A stretch of 64,000 nucleotides of DNA from an uncultured Saprospiraceae bacterium (lineage in GTDB: Bacteria > Bacteroidota > Bacteroidia > Chitinophagales > Saprospiraceae), in assembly GCA_937959275.1 (NCBI GenBank), contig CALGLU010000031.1, forward strand, positions 62,001-126,000. Direction: 5' to 3'. Each line of letters starts with the position of its first letter. Positions within the stretch are counted from its first letter, which is position 1. Position numbers and translations under genes: made by a program. Below the pieces are notes generated by a model. It worked only from the letters and a program-made list of their open reading frames with translations. It was not told the origin of the DNA and did no database searches. This document shows, one piece after another, positions 18,018 through 27,208 of this stretch.

Positions 18018-18773
18018 ATGTATGAACGCATCAAACATATTACTAGGTCAGTCCTTCCTTCTTCTTTTATAAAAAACAAAAAAAGAAAGCTGAGATATGT
18101 TTATGGCTTGTTATTTCGAGGATCAAATTTTCAATGTAACTTATGTGAAATAAAGCTCAGAAAATTCATCAGCTTGTCTTCTGGTGATTTAATCTGTCCA
18201 AATTGTGGAAGCTTGCCTAGAACGAGGGGATTATGGAATATTCTAAAAGACACCATTACGAATCAAACCGTTCTACACTTTTCACCTCCTGAATCATTAA
18301 AGGCCGCAATAGCACAAAAAGGCAACACTAAGGAATACATCACTACAGACTTTGAAGGAGAGTTCGAATCAGAGTACAACTTTGATATCGAAAATATTAA
18401 CATTGCTAACGAATCAATAGATGTTATCATCTGCTATCATATATTAGAACATATAGAAAACGATCTTAATGCAATAACAGAATTATACAGAATACTGAAA
18501 AAAAATGGGCGCTGTTATATTCAAACACCATTCAAAGAAGGATCAATTTATGAAGATCAAACAATTACGGAGCCGACAGAAAGGTTAAAACATTTTGGAC
18601 AGAAAGATCATTTACGAATTTATTCACCAGAGGGACTAAGTGATCGATTACGTAAATCTGGCTTTTTACCTGAACTCATTGAACTAACAAATGACAGTAG
18701 TAATTATTACGGCTTGAAGACAAAAGACATTATTCTAATTTGTCGAAAGCACAAAACATTAAAAGAGAAGTGA
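18018..18773 (+). CDS. SAM-dependent methyltransferase with N-terminal zinc-ribbon
   Basis: 251 residues. Cys40, Cys43, Cys60 and Cys63 form two CxxC pairs (CNLC and CPNC) typical of a small zinc ribbon. The class I methyltransferase domain follows, with post-motif VIICYHILEHIENDLNAI and LYRILKKNGRCYIQTP. Such proteins often occur in polysaccharide clusters and may methylate a sugar or a lipid-linked intermediate; the substrate is unknown. An 85-nt gap separates it from manC. Its stop overlaps an ATG (TGATG) that opens only an 18-codon frame before the next glycosyltransferase. Confidence 0.85.
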   Translation: MYERIKHITRSVLPSSFIKNKKRKLRYVYGLLFRGSNFQCNLCEIKLRKFISLSSGDLICPNCGSLPRTRGLWNILKDTITNQTVLHFSPPESLKAAIAQKGNTKEYITTDFEGEFESEYNFDIENINIANESIDVIICYHILEHIENDLNAITELYRILKKNGRCYIQTPFKEGSIYEDQTITEPTERLKHFGQKDHLRIYSPEGLSDRLRKSGFLPELIELTNDSSNYYGLKTKDIILICRKHKTLKEK

Positions 18774-18821
18774 TGGCTACATCAGATCATCCAGCCATTC
18801 GTCAAGACTCTTATCAACTCA

Positions 18822-19952
18822 TTGGCTAGACAAAAGACAATTGCTCTTGTAGCAAACACAACCTGGAACATTTATAATTTTCGTTTGAATGTGATTCGAA
18901 AATTTATAGCAGAAGGCTACACCATTATTGTACTCTCTCCAATTGATAAATTCATACACTACAAAAAAGAATTTCCTAGAGTCAAACATATTCCTATTGA
19001 ATGTCTTGATCGTGATGGGACTAATCCGATACGAGACCTAACACTCATTTTTGAGTTAATTAAAAAATATAAAGAAGTAAAGCCAGACTTGATTATTCAT
19101 TACACCATTAAGCCTAACATATATGGTGCAGTCGCCGCAAAATTTTGTAAGATTCCTTCTATTGCAGTAGTGACTGGATTAGGCTATTCTTTCTTACACG
19201 CAGGTTTTGTTAAGCGAATGACTCATTGGCTGTACAAAAGAACATTGCGATTACACAAGAAAGTCATTTTCGAAAATAAGGACGATCGGTCACTTTTCAT
19301 TGACCTAGGCTTAAGCACAGCCGAAAACAGTATTTCTATAAAAGGTTGTGGTGTCAATATTAATCACTACATCTCAAATTCTCCTTTGCGTAAGGACCAG
19401 ACTATATTCACGTATATAGGTAGACTCTTATATGATAAAGGCATTAGAGAATTTGTAGGCGCTGCTGAAATTATAAAGGCATCGAATCCCGAAGTCAATT
19501 TTTGGTTGATTGGGGACATCGATGATGAAAATCCTGCTTCAATCAAGAAAGATGATATTTTGAACTGGGTTAGGCAGGGGACGGTAGTCTATCATGGTTC
19601 AACGTCCGATGTCAGAGAATTTATAGACCAGTCGTCCTGCATTGTCCTCCCTTCCTATCGAGAAGCCATTGCTCGATCGTTAACAGAAGCTATGTCCATG
19701 AAAAAGCCTGTCATCGCTACTGATGTTGCAGGATGTAGAGAAGCTGTAGATCACAACATAAACGGTTACTTAGTGCCTGTTCAAAATAAAGAAGTTCTCG
19801 CCAAAGCAATGATGAAATTTATTAAGCTGCCTTATGATGACAAGACGAAAATGGGATTGAAGGGTAGAGAGAAGGTCCTGACAGAATTTGATGATCGGCT
19901 TATCGCAGAAGCAATACACGACATTTGCACTAAGATCTTGGGTGAGATTTGA
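18822..19952 (+). CDS. Glycosyltransferase family 4
   Basis: 376 residues. The N-terminus IALVANTTWNIYNFR and the stretch PDLIIHYTIKPNIYGAVAAK are typical of GT4 enzymes of the WcaL/CapM type. The donor-site region is PSYREAIARSLTEAMSMKKP followed by VIATDVAGCREAV. TTG at 18822 is the only start that keeps the conserved N-terminal strand; an upstream ATG at 18772 is in another frame and closes quickly. It is the last gene of the 2-20 kb polysaccharide region, and no clear terminator hairpin follows. Confidence 0.91.
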   Translation: MARQKTIALVANTTWNIYNFRLNVIRKFIAEGYTIIVLSPIDKFIHYKKEFPRVKHIPIECLDRDGTNPIRDLTLIFELIKKYKEVKPDLIIHYTIKPNIYGAVAAKFCKIPSIAVVTGLGYSFLHAGFVKRMTHWLYKRTLRLHKKVIFENKDDRSLFIDLGLSTAENSISIKGCGVNINHYISNSPLRKDQTIFTYIGRLLYDKGIREFVGAAEIIKASNPEVNFWLIGDIDDENPASIKKDDILNWVRQGTVVYHGSTSDVREFIDQSSCIVLPSYREAIARSLTEAMSMKKPVIATDVAGCREAVDHNINGYLVPVQNKEVLAKAMMKFIKLPYDDKTKMGLKGREKVLTEFDDRLIAEAIHDICTKILGEI

Positions 19953-20059
19953 TCACTTTCAATACTAAAATTTGACAATCTAACTGATAATTATGACAAC
20001 TCAAACACCTAAAGTCTATAGAATTCTGTGGGATATTTATTATAATCGTAATGTATTCA

Positions 20060-20143
20060 TTGCATTTTCTGCTAAGATTTGATTGTTGTATCTTTAAAAC
20101 AACTCGTGTATAAATACGTTAACTTAGGAAAAAACCGATATCC
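20060..20143 (+). promoter_or_regulatory. Leader/promoter block duplicated before both protease paralogs
   Basis: The 80 or so bases before this protease gene align with those before its paralog (about 23750-23836). Shared pieces include AAACAACT, CGTATA-like bases, TTAAC(T/C)TAGGAAAAA and ATATC(C/T)GTGTTAAGA across the start. TATCTTTA here and TACCTTTT in the other copy are weak matches to the Bacteroidota -7 element TAnnTTTG; this promoter assignment is tentative. Conservation of the block shows that the duplication included the control region. Confidence 0.45.
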
Positions 20144-23100
20144 GTGTTAAGATTCATTATCCCCATTCTCTTATGTGTGTATTGTCATGTCAATGCTCAA
20201 GAAAATTCACATAAGCAACATCGTTTGGATCAAGTGTTTCAGGGAACAACAGTAACTCTTCCTCCTTTATCAAAAGCCACGAATAGATCTGTTCCCAGCA
20301 AAGAACTCGGCTATTACCATTTTGCCGAACGAAGAGATGTTGAACTTTCCCCTTTTAACAGTGGACAATGGAAGCGAAATGCTAAAGAGCATATCTGGAC
20401 CTTAGTTATTGAATCGCCTGGAGCAACAATGATTAATCTGGGGTTCACTGAATATGTCCTACCAGATAATGCAGAATTAAGAATACGTTCGGTCGAGACT
20501 GGAGAAGAAATTGGGCCTTTTACAATTTCTGACAACAAGGAGCATTCTCAATTATGGACACCCAATTTACCCGGTGATAAAATTAGCTTAGTGCTCAAAA
20601 TTCCTGCTGATCAAATTCAAAATTTCTCCTTAACCTTAAGTGCCATCCATCATGGTTTTCCAACAGCCGAGAGTCGTTCTGTTTCTGGCTCTTGTAATGT
20701 AGATGTCGTTTGTGGGTTAGGCGACTTATTCCCAATTATAGATCGCTTTAGAGATCAAATTCGATCAGTAGCTAATATTCAGATTGATGGCGATTTAATG
20801 TGTACTGGATTTTTAATTAATAATGGGAACAATGACTTTAAGCCTTATTTTGTGACAGCCCGTCATTGTGGTATCACTGAAGAGAATGCAAAATCTACGA
20901 TCGTTTATTGGAACTTTGAAAATTCTACCTGTCGGCCGATTGATTCTGCTAGCAGTGGAGCGGATGGCGATGGCCAATTAAACCAATTCACCTCTGGCGC
21001 TACTGTCATTGCTTCTTCTCAAGATGGCGGACCAGATGTTGCTGATATAGATTTCACCCTTCTACTATTAGACGAACCTGTGGATCCTGATTTTAATCCT
21101 TATTTCGTAGGCTGGGATATCAGGCCTATATTGCCAGACTCGTCTTTTTGTATACACCATCCCAATGCAGATGAAAAGAGAATTAGCTTTGACTTTGATC
21201 CGGGTGAATTTGAAATTGTTGACAATGATACTTTATTCGTCAAAGTCTTAAATTGGGAACTTGGGACTACAGAAGGTGGCTCTTCTGGGTCGCCACAGTT
21301 TAATAACCAAGGTCTTGCGATTGGTCTGTTAAGTGGTGGGGAAGCTTCGTGCATCATAAGAGATGGATCTGATGAATTTGTTTGGCTGGGAATAACCTGG
21401 AATAATGGATCAGCGCCCGAATCGAGGTTAAGGGATTGGATGGATCCTAATAATGAAAACTTGGAAGTCTTAGAAGGTATCGATGGTTCATTTGCGCTCA
21501 AAGCAACTGAGCCCTTTAGACAGATTTGTGGTGTGATGGAAACAACTTTAGAATTTGAAATAGAGATCGACAAAAATTTTAAAGATAACGTGACCTTGGA
21601 ACTCGTCTCTGTACCAGACGGATTGACAGCCAATTTTGAAAATAATAGTATTGCTCCCGGAGGGAAAACGATCTTGACTGTTGACAAGCTTGACATCCTC
21701 AATGATGACACCTATACTGTTGAGTTTAGAGGCAGCGATGGTCAACATGTAAATACGAACAGTGTCCAGTTTAATGTCATTTCCAATGTCCCTGAAGTTT
21801 TATCTCCAAGCTTTCCGTTAAGTACCGATGAAGCAGCTGAGTCTTTAGTCATCTTTAATTGGACAGGTGAGGCGGACAGTTATGATATAGAGGTTTCAGA
21901 AGAAATCGACTTTACAGTGCCTGTTATTTCATCAAATGATTTAAACGCTGTGACTTTTTCCACAAACCAATTGAATAGCAATAATGAATATTTCTGGAGA
22001 GTTAGAGGGCAAAATTTTTGTGGCAAATCAGCTTGGTCTGAGCCAGTCCTGTTTAGAACATCAAATCTTGCTTGTGAAATTCTAGAAGACAATGAAGTCA
22101 ATTTGGTCATTTCGGAATCGCGCAATGATACAATACAAGCAGTTATTGAAGTCGATATAACTGATCCAATCATCGATATTTCTGTACCCGTGATTGAGGG
22201 CCTCCATGATTTTAATAGTGACTTGGTTTTTAGCTTGATTAGCCCATTGGGCACTGAAGTCGTTCTAGCTAATAACCTTTGTAGTGGCGGTATACAGTTT
22301 ATGGATTTCTCAATAGGATTTAGTGATCTAGGTTTACCTCACCCGGAAATACCTTGTCCATATACAGACGCTAGAATCTATCAGCCAGAATCCAGTTTAG
22401 ATGTATTTCAAGGACAAAATCCACAAGGCAATTGGACCTTACAAATCATAGATTTATTTGCAAATGATAGCGGCATATTAAACAGGCTTCATTTACAAAT
22501 ATGTACAGCAACAGATAAGGCATTATTTTCTCAATTTTCAGAACAGACGATTGATGGTTGTGGCATCGATGTCGCTAACTCTTCGTTAGACATTAGTTCA
22601 GACTTCTCAGGACCTGTCTCAATCACTGCAGTACCAAGTAATGATGACATCACTGTCGAACTATCAAAAAATACAGCTAGTCCTGGCGAAACGATTTCAT
22701 TTACAATTAATAATATTAATGCTTTAAAAAGTGAAGCGGCTTCAATCAAATTTGTAACAGCAGACAGCAATGCTGAAAGTACTTCAATATTAAAAATTTC
22801 GTTTGATTCTCAGTTAGAAGATATTTCTCTGATCACTCCAGCTAATAACTCTATTATTCGAACTGGACAATTGTTAGATTTCGATTGGGATGATATCACT
22901 GATGTGACTGGATACACCTTACAATTATCTACAGATTTTTTATTTGAGGTCATTGATGTGGAAACATCCATAACAGAAAGTACTGAATCCATTCTATTAG
23001 ATTTTGTTAGTCAAGGTCAAGCGGCAACTGTGTATTGGCGTGTTATTGCGCAAGGCACAAACTGTGCAAAAATATCAGAGACATATTCTTTCTTAGCTGA

Positions 23101-23374
23101 TTTTACAGATGCCGTTTTTAATCTGCAAGATGCCTCTGTTTCTATTTTTCCAAACCCTACTTCAGATGAACTTTTTATCAAATCGAATAGCCCTATCAAC
23201 GAACATTCGCAGATAAGTCTATTTGATATCTCCGGAAAGCAATTACAAAACATAGATGTTTCAGCTGGACAAATTGATGTCCAACTCTCTTTACAAGACT
23301 ATACCAAAGGAATATACTTTCTGTCTTTTAAATCTCAAAATGATGCATTTGTCACGAAGATTGTAAAGAATTAA
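20144..23374 (+). CDS. T9SS-exported lysyl-endopeptidase-like serine protease with P-domain (copy 1)
   Basis: 1076 residues starting at GTG. Signal peptide LRFIIPILLCVYCHVNAQ; then an N-terminal beta domain; then a trypsin-fold domain of the lysyl endopeptidase type with His241 (TARHC), Asp303 (ADIDFTLL) and Ser381 (GGSSGSP). After about residue 440 come Ig-like segments, a fibronectin-III-like domain (NEYFWRVRGQNFCGKSAWSE), a proprotein-convertase P-domain (about 645-785; GNWTLQIIDLFANDSGILN), another fibronectin-like region, and a T9SS type A tail starting VSIFPNPTSDELFI. Probably an extracellular or surface protease. The residue before the catalytic His-Cys is Arg, where the second copy has Ala. 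Confidence 0.9.
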   Translation: MLRFIIPILLCVYCHVNAQENSHKQHRLDQVFQGTTVTLPPLSKATNRSVPSKELGYYHFAERRDVELSPFNSGQWKRNAKEHIWTLVIESPGATMINLGFTEYVLPDNAELRIRSVETGEEIGPFTISDNKEHSQLWTPNLPGDKISLVLKIPADQIQNFSLTLSAIHHGFPTAESRSVSGSCNVDVVCGLGDLFPIIDRFRDQIRSVANIQIDGDLMCTGFLINNGNNDFKPYFVTARHCGITEENAKSTIVYWNFENSTCRPIDSASSGADGDGQLNQFTSGATVIASSQDGGPDVADIDFTLLLLDEPVDPDFNPYFVGWDIRPILPDSSFCIHHPNADEKRISFDFDPGEFEIVDNDTLFVKVLNWELGTTEGGSSGSPQFNNQGLAIGLLSGGEASCIIRDGSDEFVWLGITWNNGSAPESRLRDWMDPNNENLEVLEGIDGSFALKATEPFRQICGVMETTLEFEIEIDKNFKDNVTLELVSVPDGLTANFENNSIAPGGKTILTVDKLDILNDDTYTVEFRGSDGQHVNTNSVQFNVISNVPEVLSPSFPLSTDEAAESLVIFNWTGEADSYDIEVSEEIDFTVPVISSNDLNAVTFSTNQLNSNNEYFWRVRGQNFCGKSAWSEPVLFRTSNLACEILEDNEVNLVISESRNDTIQAVIEVDITDPIIDISVPVIEGLHDFNSDLVFSLISPLGTEVVLANNLCSGGIQFMDFSIGFSDLGLPHPEIPCPYTDARIYQPESSLDVFQGQNPQGNWTLQIIDLFANDSGILNRLHLQICTATDKALFSQFSEQTIDGCGIDVANSSLDISSDFSGPVSITAVPSNDDITVELSKNTASPGETISFTINNINALKSEAASIKFVTADSNAESTSILKISFDSQLEDISLITPANNSIIRTGQLLDFDWDDITDVTGYTLQLSTDFLFEVIDVETSITESTESILLDFVSQGQAATVYWRVIAQGTNCAKISETYSFLADFTDAVFNLQDASVSIFPNPTSDELFIKSNSPINEHSQISLFDISGKQLQNIDVSAGQIDVQLSLQDYTKGIYFLSFKSQNDAFVTKIVKN

Positions 23375-23836
23375 TCGTTTGTATATAATCTACTACAATG
23401 ATGTGTATGGCACATTGCCCAAATAGCATTAAGTTTCCAATTAGTCAGACTCGTCCTCGGTTCCCTAATGGGACAGCAGCGCAGGTATTCTTTAGGTGCG
23501 TGGAGGAAAATCTGATTAAAGAATGCAATTAGTCAGGCGCACACTACAAGGGTGTGTATTACAAATTACACAATAAGCTACCCGCGCCCTTGATCCCTAA
23601 AGGGAGGCCAGCGCAGAGTTATGTTAGATTTTACTTGAGGTGATTTCCCTTTAGGCTTAGGGCGCATGATGGCAATTATTTCTTTTTCATAACAAAAGTG
23701 CAATATGTCATACACACACTACAATGTGATTTTATCAAACGTCGTATATTTATATTACTTTAAAGTGAAATTGATATCTGTACCTTTTGAAACAACTATC
23801 GTATACATTTATTAACCTAGGAAAAATGCAATATCT
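23375..23836. other. Intergenic region between protease paralogs with 23-bp repeats
   Basis: 462 bp without a credible gene. Two 23-bp near-identical segments, TCCCTAA(T/A)GGGA followed by a CAGCGCAG end, lie at 23462-23484 and 23594-23616; TCCCTAAAGGGA in the second is itself nearly palindromic. AATTAGTCAG also occurs twice, before each half. The last 80 bp carry the duplicated leader block described for the first protease. No tRNA or terminator-like structure with a U-tract was seen. Confidence 0.5.
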
Positions 23837-26800
23837 GTGTTAAGACTTATTATCCCTTTCCTTTTTTTGTGTGTTTGTTGCCATGTGAATGCGCAGGAAA
23901 ATTTGAATAAAAAACATCGCTTGGACCAAGTCTTTCAAGGTAGAACGGTGACTTTGCCTCCCTTGACAAAAGCAGTGACAAGATCTGAAGACAGTAAAGA
24001 ATTAGGCTATTATCACTTTGCAGAAAGAAGAGATGTCGAACTGACGCCATTTAATAGTGGGCAGTGGACTCGAAAATCAATGGAACACACATGGACCTTA
24101 GAGATTGAGTCCCCAGGAGCCAAAATGATTAACTTAGGGTTCACAGAATATAGCCTTCCAGAAAATGCAAGCTTAACTATACAATCAACCCTTACGGGTG
24201 AGAGAATTGGCCCTTTTACAGTTGCAGATAATAAAGAACATTCTCAATTATGGACACCAAATCTAACAGGTGACAAATTAAGCCTAGAACTTAAAATCCC
24301 TGAAGACCAAATACAAAACTTATCCTTAACGCTTAGTGCCATACATCATGGATTTAAGGAAGTCGAACTTCGATCAGCATCCGGCTCTTGTAACGTTGAT
24401 GTATCATGTGGGCTTGCTGACCTCATTCCCATTGTAGATCGATATAGAGATCAAATAAGATCAGTTGCCAATATTCAAATCAATGGCAGTTTTATGTGCA
24501 CAGGTTTTTTAATTAATAATGGCAATAATGATTTTAAGCCGTATTTTATTACAGCCGCACATTGCAGAATCACAGAAGCAAATGCCCAGTCAATCGTGTT
24601 TTATTGGAACTATGAAAATTCTACATGTCGACCGATCGATTCTGTGATTAGTGGGCAGAATGGCGATGGACCCTTAAATCAATTCTCGACAGGCTCTACT
24701 GTCATTTCCTCCGCTGTTGATGGCAATCTCGATCCAGCCTCTGTGGATTTCACATTGCTATTGTTAGATGAGCCAGTTGATCCTGACTTCAATCCCTACT
24801 ACGCCGGTTGGGATATCAGACCAATCTTACCGGACTCTTCTTTTACAGTACACCATCCTAATGGTGATGAAAAGAGAATCACGTTTGACTTCGATCAACC
24901 AGAATTTTCAGTCTTCGGGAATGACTCAGTATTTATCAGGATATTAAATTGGGAGCTTGGCACAACTGAAGGAGGCTCATCAGGAGCTCCTCATTTTAAC
25001 ACTGAGGGCTTAGTGATCGGTCAGGTGAGTGGCGGGAATGCCTCTTGTACGAGGCGAGATGGATTTGATGAATTTGGGTGGCTTGGCTTAGCCTTTAAAA
25101 ATGGAACAACACCACAAACCCGACTTAGAGATTGGCTCGATCCAAACAATGAAAACTTAGCAGTGTTACAAGGGCTTGATGGTTCATTTGCCATCAGAGC
25201 AGAAAATCCTTTTCGTAGAATATGTGGAGTGGCAGAAACATCAGCTGAATTTGAGATCACTGTAGACCCTAACTTTAATAATGATGTCACACTTGATTTA
25301 ATTTCCCTTCCAGAAGGATTGACTGGAGCTTTTGAAAATGAAATTGTGTCACCAGGCGGTACAACAACGCTAACGATTAATAATCTAGATGCTCTAGAGA
25401 CTGATAATTACACAATACAATTTAGTGGCACAGATGGTCAAAATGCAAATACAAATAGTGTACAATTAAGTATTATACCGGCTGCTCCAGATGTCTTGAT
25501 CCCAACATTCCCTGTCAGCACAACTGATGCAGTGGAGTCCTTGGCCGTCTTTAACTGGTCTGGTGAAGCTGATAGCTATACGATTGAGATAGCAGAAGAG
25601 GTCACTTTCAATATGCCCATTATATCATCGACTGGCTTAGCCTCTAGAAATTTTTCTACGAATCAATTGAATGAGAACAGTGAATACTTTTGGAGAGTAA
25701 GAGGGAATAACTTTTGTGGTGAATCAGGATGGTCCGATCCTATTCTATTTAGAACATCCAGTTTAACTTGTGAAATCCAAGAAGACAATGACGTCGGATT
25801 AGTTATTCTAGAAGTAGTCGACGATACAATCAACGCCAGAATTCAAGTGGATATCTCTGATCCTATCGTTGATGTTTCTGTGCCTTTAATCGAAGGTATA
25901 CACAGCTGGAATAGCGACTTAGTGTTTACATTAATTAGTCCCATGGGCACCGAAGTCGTCTTAGCGACTGCCCTTTGCGATGGGTCTATACAATTTATGG
26001 ATTTTTCTATAGGCTTTAGTGATCAAGGCTTACCGCAATCAGACATACCCTGCTCCTTTACTGATAGCAGAATCTATCAGCCGCAATCAGCTCTGGATGC
26101 TTTCAGCGGAGAAAATCCGCAAGGTGAGTGGACCTTACAAATTGTGGATATATTTGAATTTGACGGTGGCATTTTAAATAAGCTTCACCTACAAATATGT
26201 GTTGGTTCAGGTAAAAATTTATTTACTCAATTTTCAGAACAGACAATTAATGCCTGCGGAATCAATGTTGCCAATTCTTCATTAGAGCTCAGCTCAGACT
26301 TCGAAGGGCCGGTGACTATATCTGCTATTCCAAGCAGTGATGACATAAGTGTGCAGTTGTCAAGGAATACAGCAAGTCCAGGGGAGGCGATTACGTTTAT
26401 CGTCGATAATCTTGATGCTTTGCAAAATGAGTCGGCTTCTATCAGATTTGTCACATCAGACGGGACAGCTGAAAGTGCCTCTGTTGTTACTATTTCTTTC
26501 AACTCAGCGTTAGGTGATATTGCTTTGGTCAGTCCAGCAAATAACTCAATCATTAAGACTGGCGAGCTGCTTGATTTTGACTGGGATGATGTGTCTGAAG
26601 TGACTGACTATACATTACAGTTGTCAACAGATTTTTTGTTTGAGGTGATTGATGTCGAAACCACTAGTACCGGAAGTACTGAATCCATTCTATTGGATTT
26701 TGTCAGTCAAGGGCAGGCCGAGACGGTCTATTGGCGAGTCATTGCGAATGGCACTGACTGCTCAAAGATATCCGACACCTTTTCATTTCTTGCCGATTTT

Positions 26801-27070
26801 ACTGACGCTGTATTCAATCTTGCAGAAACCATCGTTTCTGTTTTCCCTAACCCAACTTCTGAAAAACTATTCATACAATCTGATAGTCCATTAAATGAGT
26901 CATCTCAACTGAGCTTGTATACCGTATCGGGCCAGCTCGTACTAAACATGACGATACCATCGGGACAACTTGATCTAGCAGTATCGCTAGACGATTATGC
27001 TCAGGGATTGTATTACCTCTCTTTTAAATCGCAAAAGGAATCCTTTGTCACTAAAATTGTGAAGAATTAA
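23837..27070 (+). CDS. T9SS-exported lysyl-endopeptidase-like serine protease with P-domain (copy 2)
   Basis: 1077 residues from GTG, colinear with the preceding gene over its whole length. Signal peptide LRLIIPFLFLCVCCHVNAQ; catalytic His242 (TAAHC), Asp304 (ASVDFTLL), Ser382 (GGSSGAP); fibronectin-like segment with EYFWRVRGNNFCGESGWS; P-domain (GEWTLQIVDIFEFDGGILN); T9SS tail VSVFPNPTSEKLFI ending in FVTKIVKN, as in copy 1. All three catalytic residues are kept in both copies, so both are probably active. The duplication covers control region and full gene and is diverged at protein level, so it is not recent. It converges on the TlpA-like gene. Confidence 0.9.
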   Translation: MLRLIIPFLFLCVCCHVNAQENLNKKHRLDQVFQGRTVTLPPLTKAVTRSEDSKELGYYHFAERRDVELTPFNSGQWTRKSMEHTWTLEIESPGAKMINLGFTEYSLPENASLTIQSTLTGERIGPFTVADNKEHSQLWTPNLTGDKLSLELKIPEDQIQNLSLTLSAIHHGFKEVELRSASGSCNVDVSCGLADLIPIVDRYRDQIRSVANIQINGSFMCTGFLINNGNNDFKPYFITAAHCRITEANAQSIVFYWNYENSTCRPIDSVISGQNGDGPLNQFSTGSTVISSAVDGNLDPASVDFTLLLLDEPVDPDFNPYYAGWDIRPILPDSSFTVHHPNGDEKRITFDFDQPEFSVFGNDSVFIRILNWELGTTEGGSSGAPHFNTEGLVIGQVSGGNASCTRRDGFDEFGWLGLAFKNGTTPQTRLRDWLDPNNENLAVLQGLDGSFAIRAENPFRRICGVAETSAEFEITVDPNFNNDVTLDLISLPEGLTGAFENEIVSPGGTTTLTINNLDALETDNYTIQFSGTDGQNANTNSVQLSIIPAAPDVLIPTFPVSTTDAVESLAVFNWSGEADSYTIEIAEEVTFNMPIISSTGLASRNFSTNQLNENSEYFWRVRGNNFCGESGWSDPILFRTSSLTCEIQEDNDVGLVILEVVDDTINARIQVDISDPIVDVSVPLIEGIHSWNSDLVFTLISPMGTEVVLATALCDGSIQFMDFSIGFSDQGLPQSDIPCSFTDSRIYQPQSALDAFSGENPQGEWTLQIVDIFEFDGGILNKLHLQICVGSGKNLFTQFSEQTINACGINVANSSLELSSDFEGPVTISAIPSSDDISVQLSRNTASPGEAITFIVDNLDALQNESASIRFVTSDGTAESASVVTISFNSALGDIALVSPANNSIIKTGELLDFDWDDVSEVTDYTLQLSTDFLFEVIDVETTSTGSTESILLDFVSQGQAETVYWRVIANGTDCSKISDTFSFLADFTDAVFNLAETIVSVFPNPTSEKLFIQSDSPLNESSQLSLYTVSGQLVLNMTIPSGQLDLAVSLDDYAQGLYYLSFKSQKESFVTKIVKN

Positions 27071-27150
27071 TGCATTCAAAAATCAGATTCTTAGTCTTTT
27101 GTCTTTATCTAGAACGATTGAAGGTATAACAATATGAAATACAAAAAAAA

Positions 27151-27197
27151 CACATAAGGCACATAAGTCTCTTATGTATTGTACAAGGCACATAAGG
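27151..27197. repeat. CACATAAGG short repeat cluster with hairpin
   Basis: Three copies of GCACATAAG-like sequence: CACATAAG at 27151-27158, GCACATAAG at 27159-27167 and GGCACATAAGG near 27187-27197. The second copy forms a hairpin with CTTATGT at 27171-27177 (ACATAAG-TCT-CTTATGT). It lies in the 138-bp gap between convergent genes, so it may help termination on both strands, though no long U-tract is present. Confidence 0.5.
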
Positions 27198-27208
27198 ATA
27201 ATATTATT

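Noticed and set aside
18772-18828. Short 18-codon frame starting at the TGATG after the methyltransferase
   Set aside because: Too short, no recognisable content, and overlapped by the TTG start of the next glycosyltransferase.
2025-19952. Exosortase/PEP-CTERM type EPS locus, suggested by AsnB and, elsewhere, a FemAB-like protein and deacetylase
   Set aside because: No exosortase, no PEP-CTERM tails, and the three marker genes lie in different places of the window.
21100-21711. Minus-strand open frame of 203 codons inside protease copy 1
   Set aside because: Opposite a clearly conserved protease domain; Ser/Pro-rich shadow composition.
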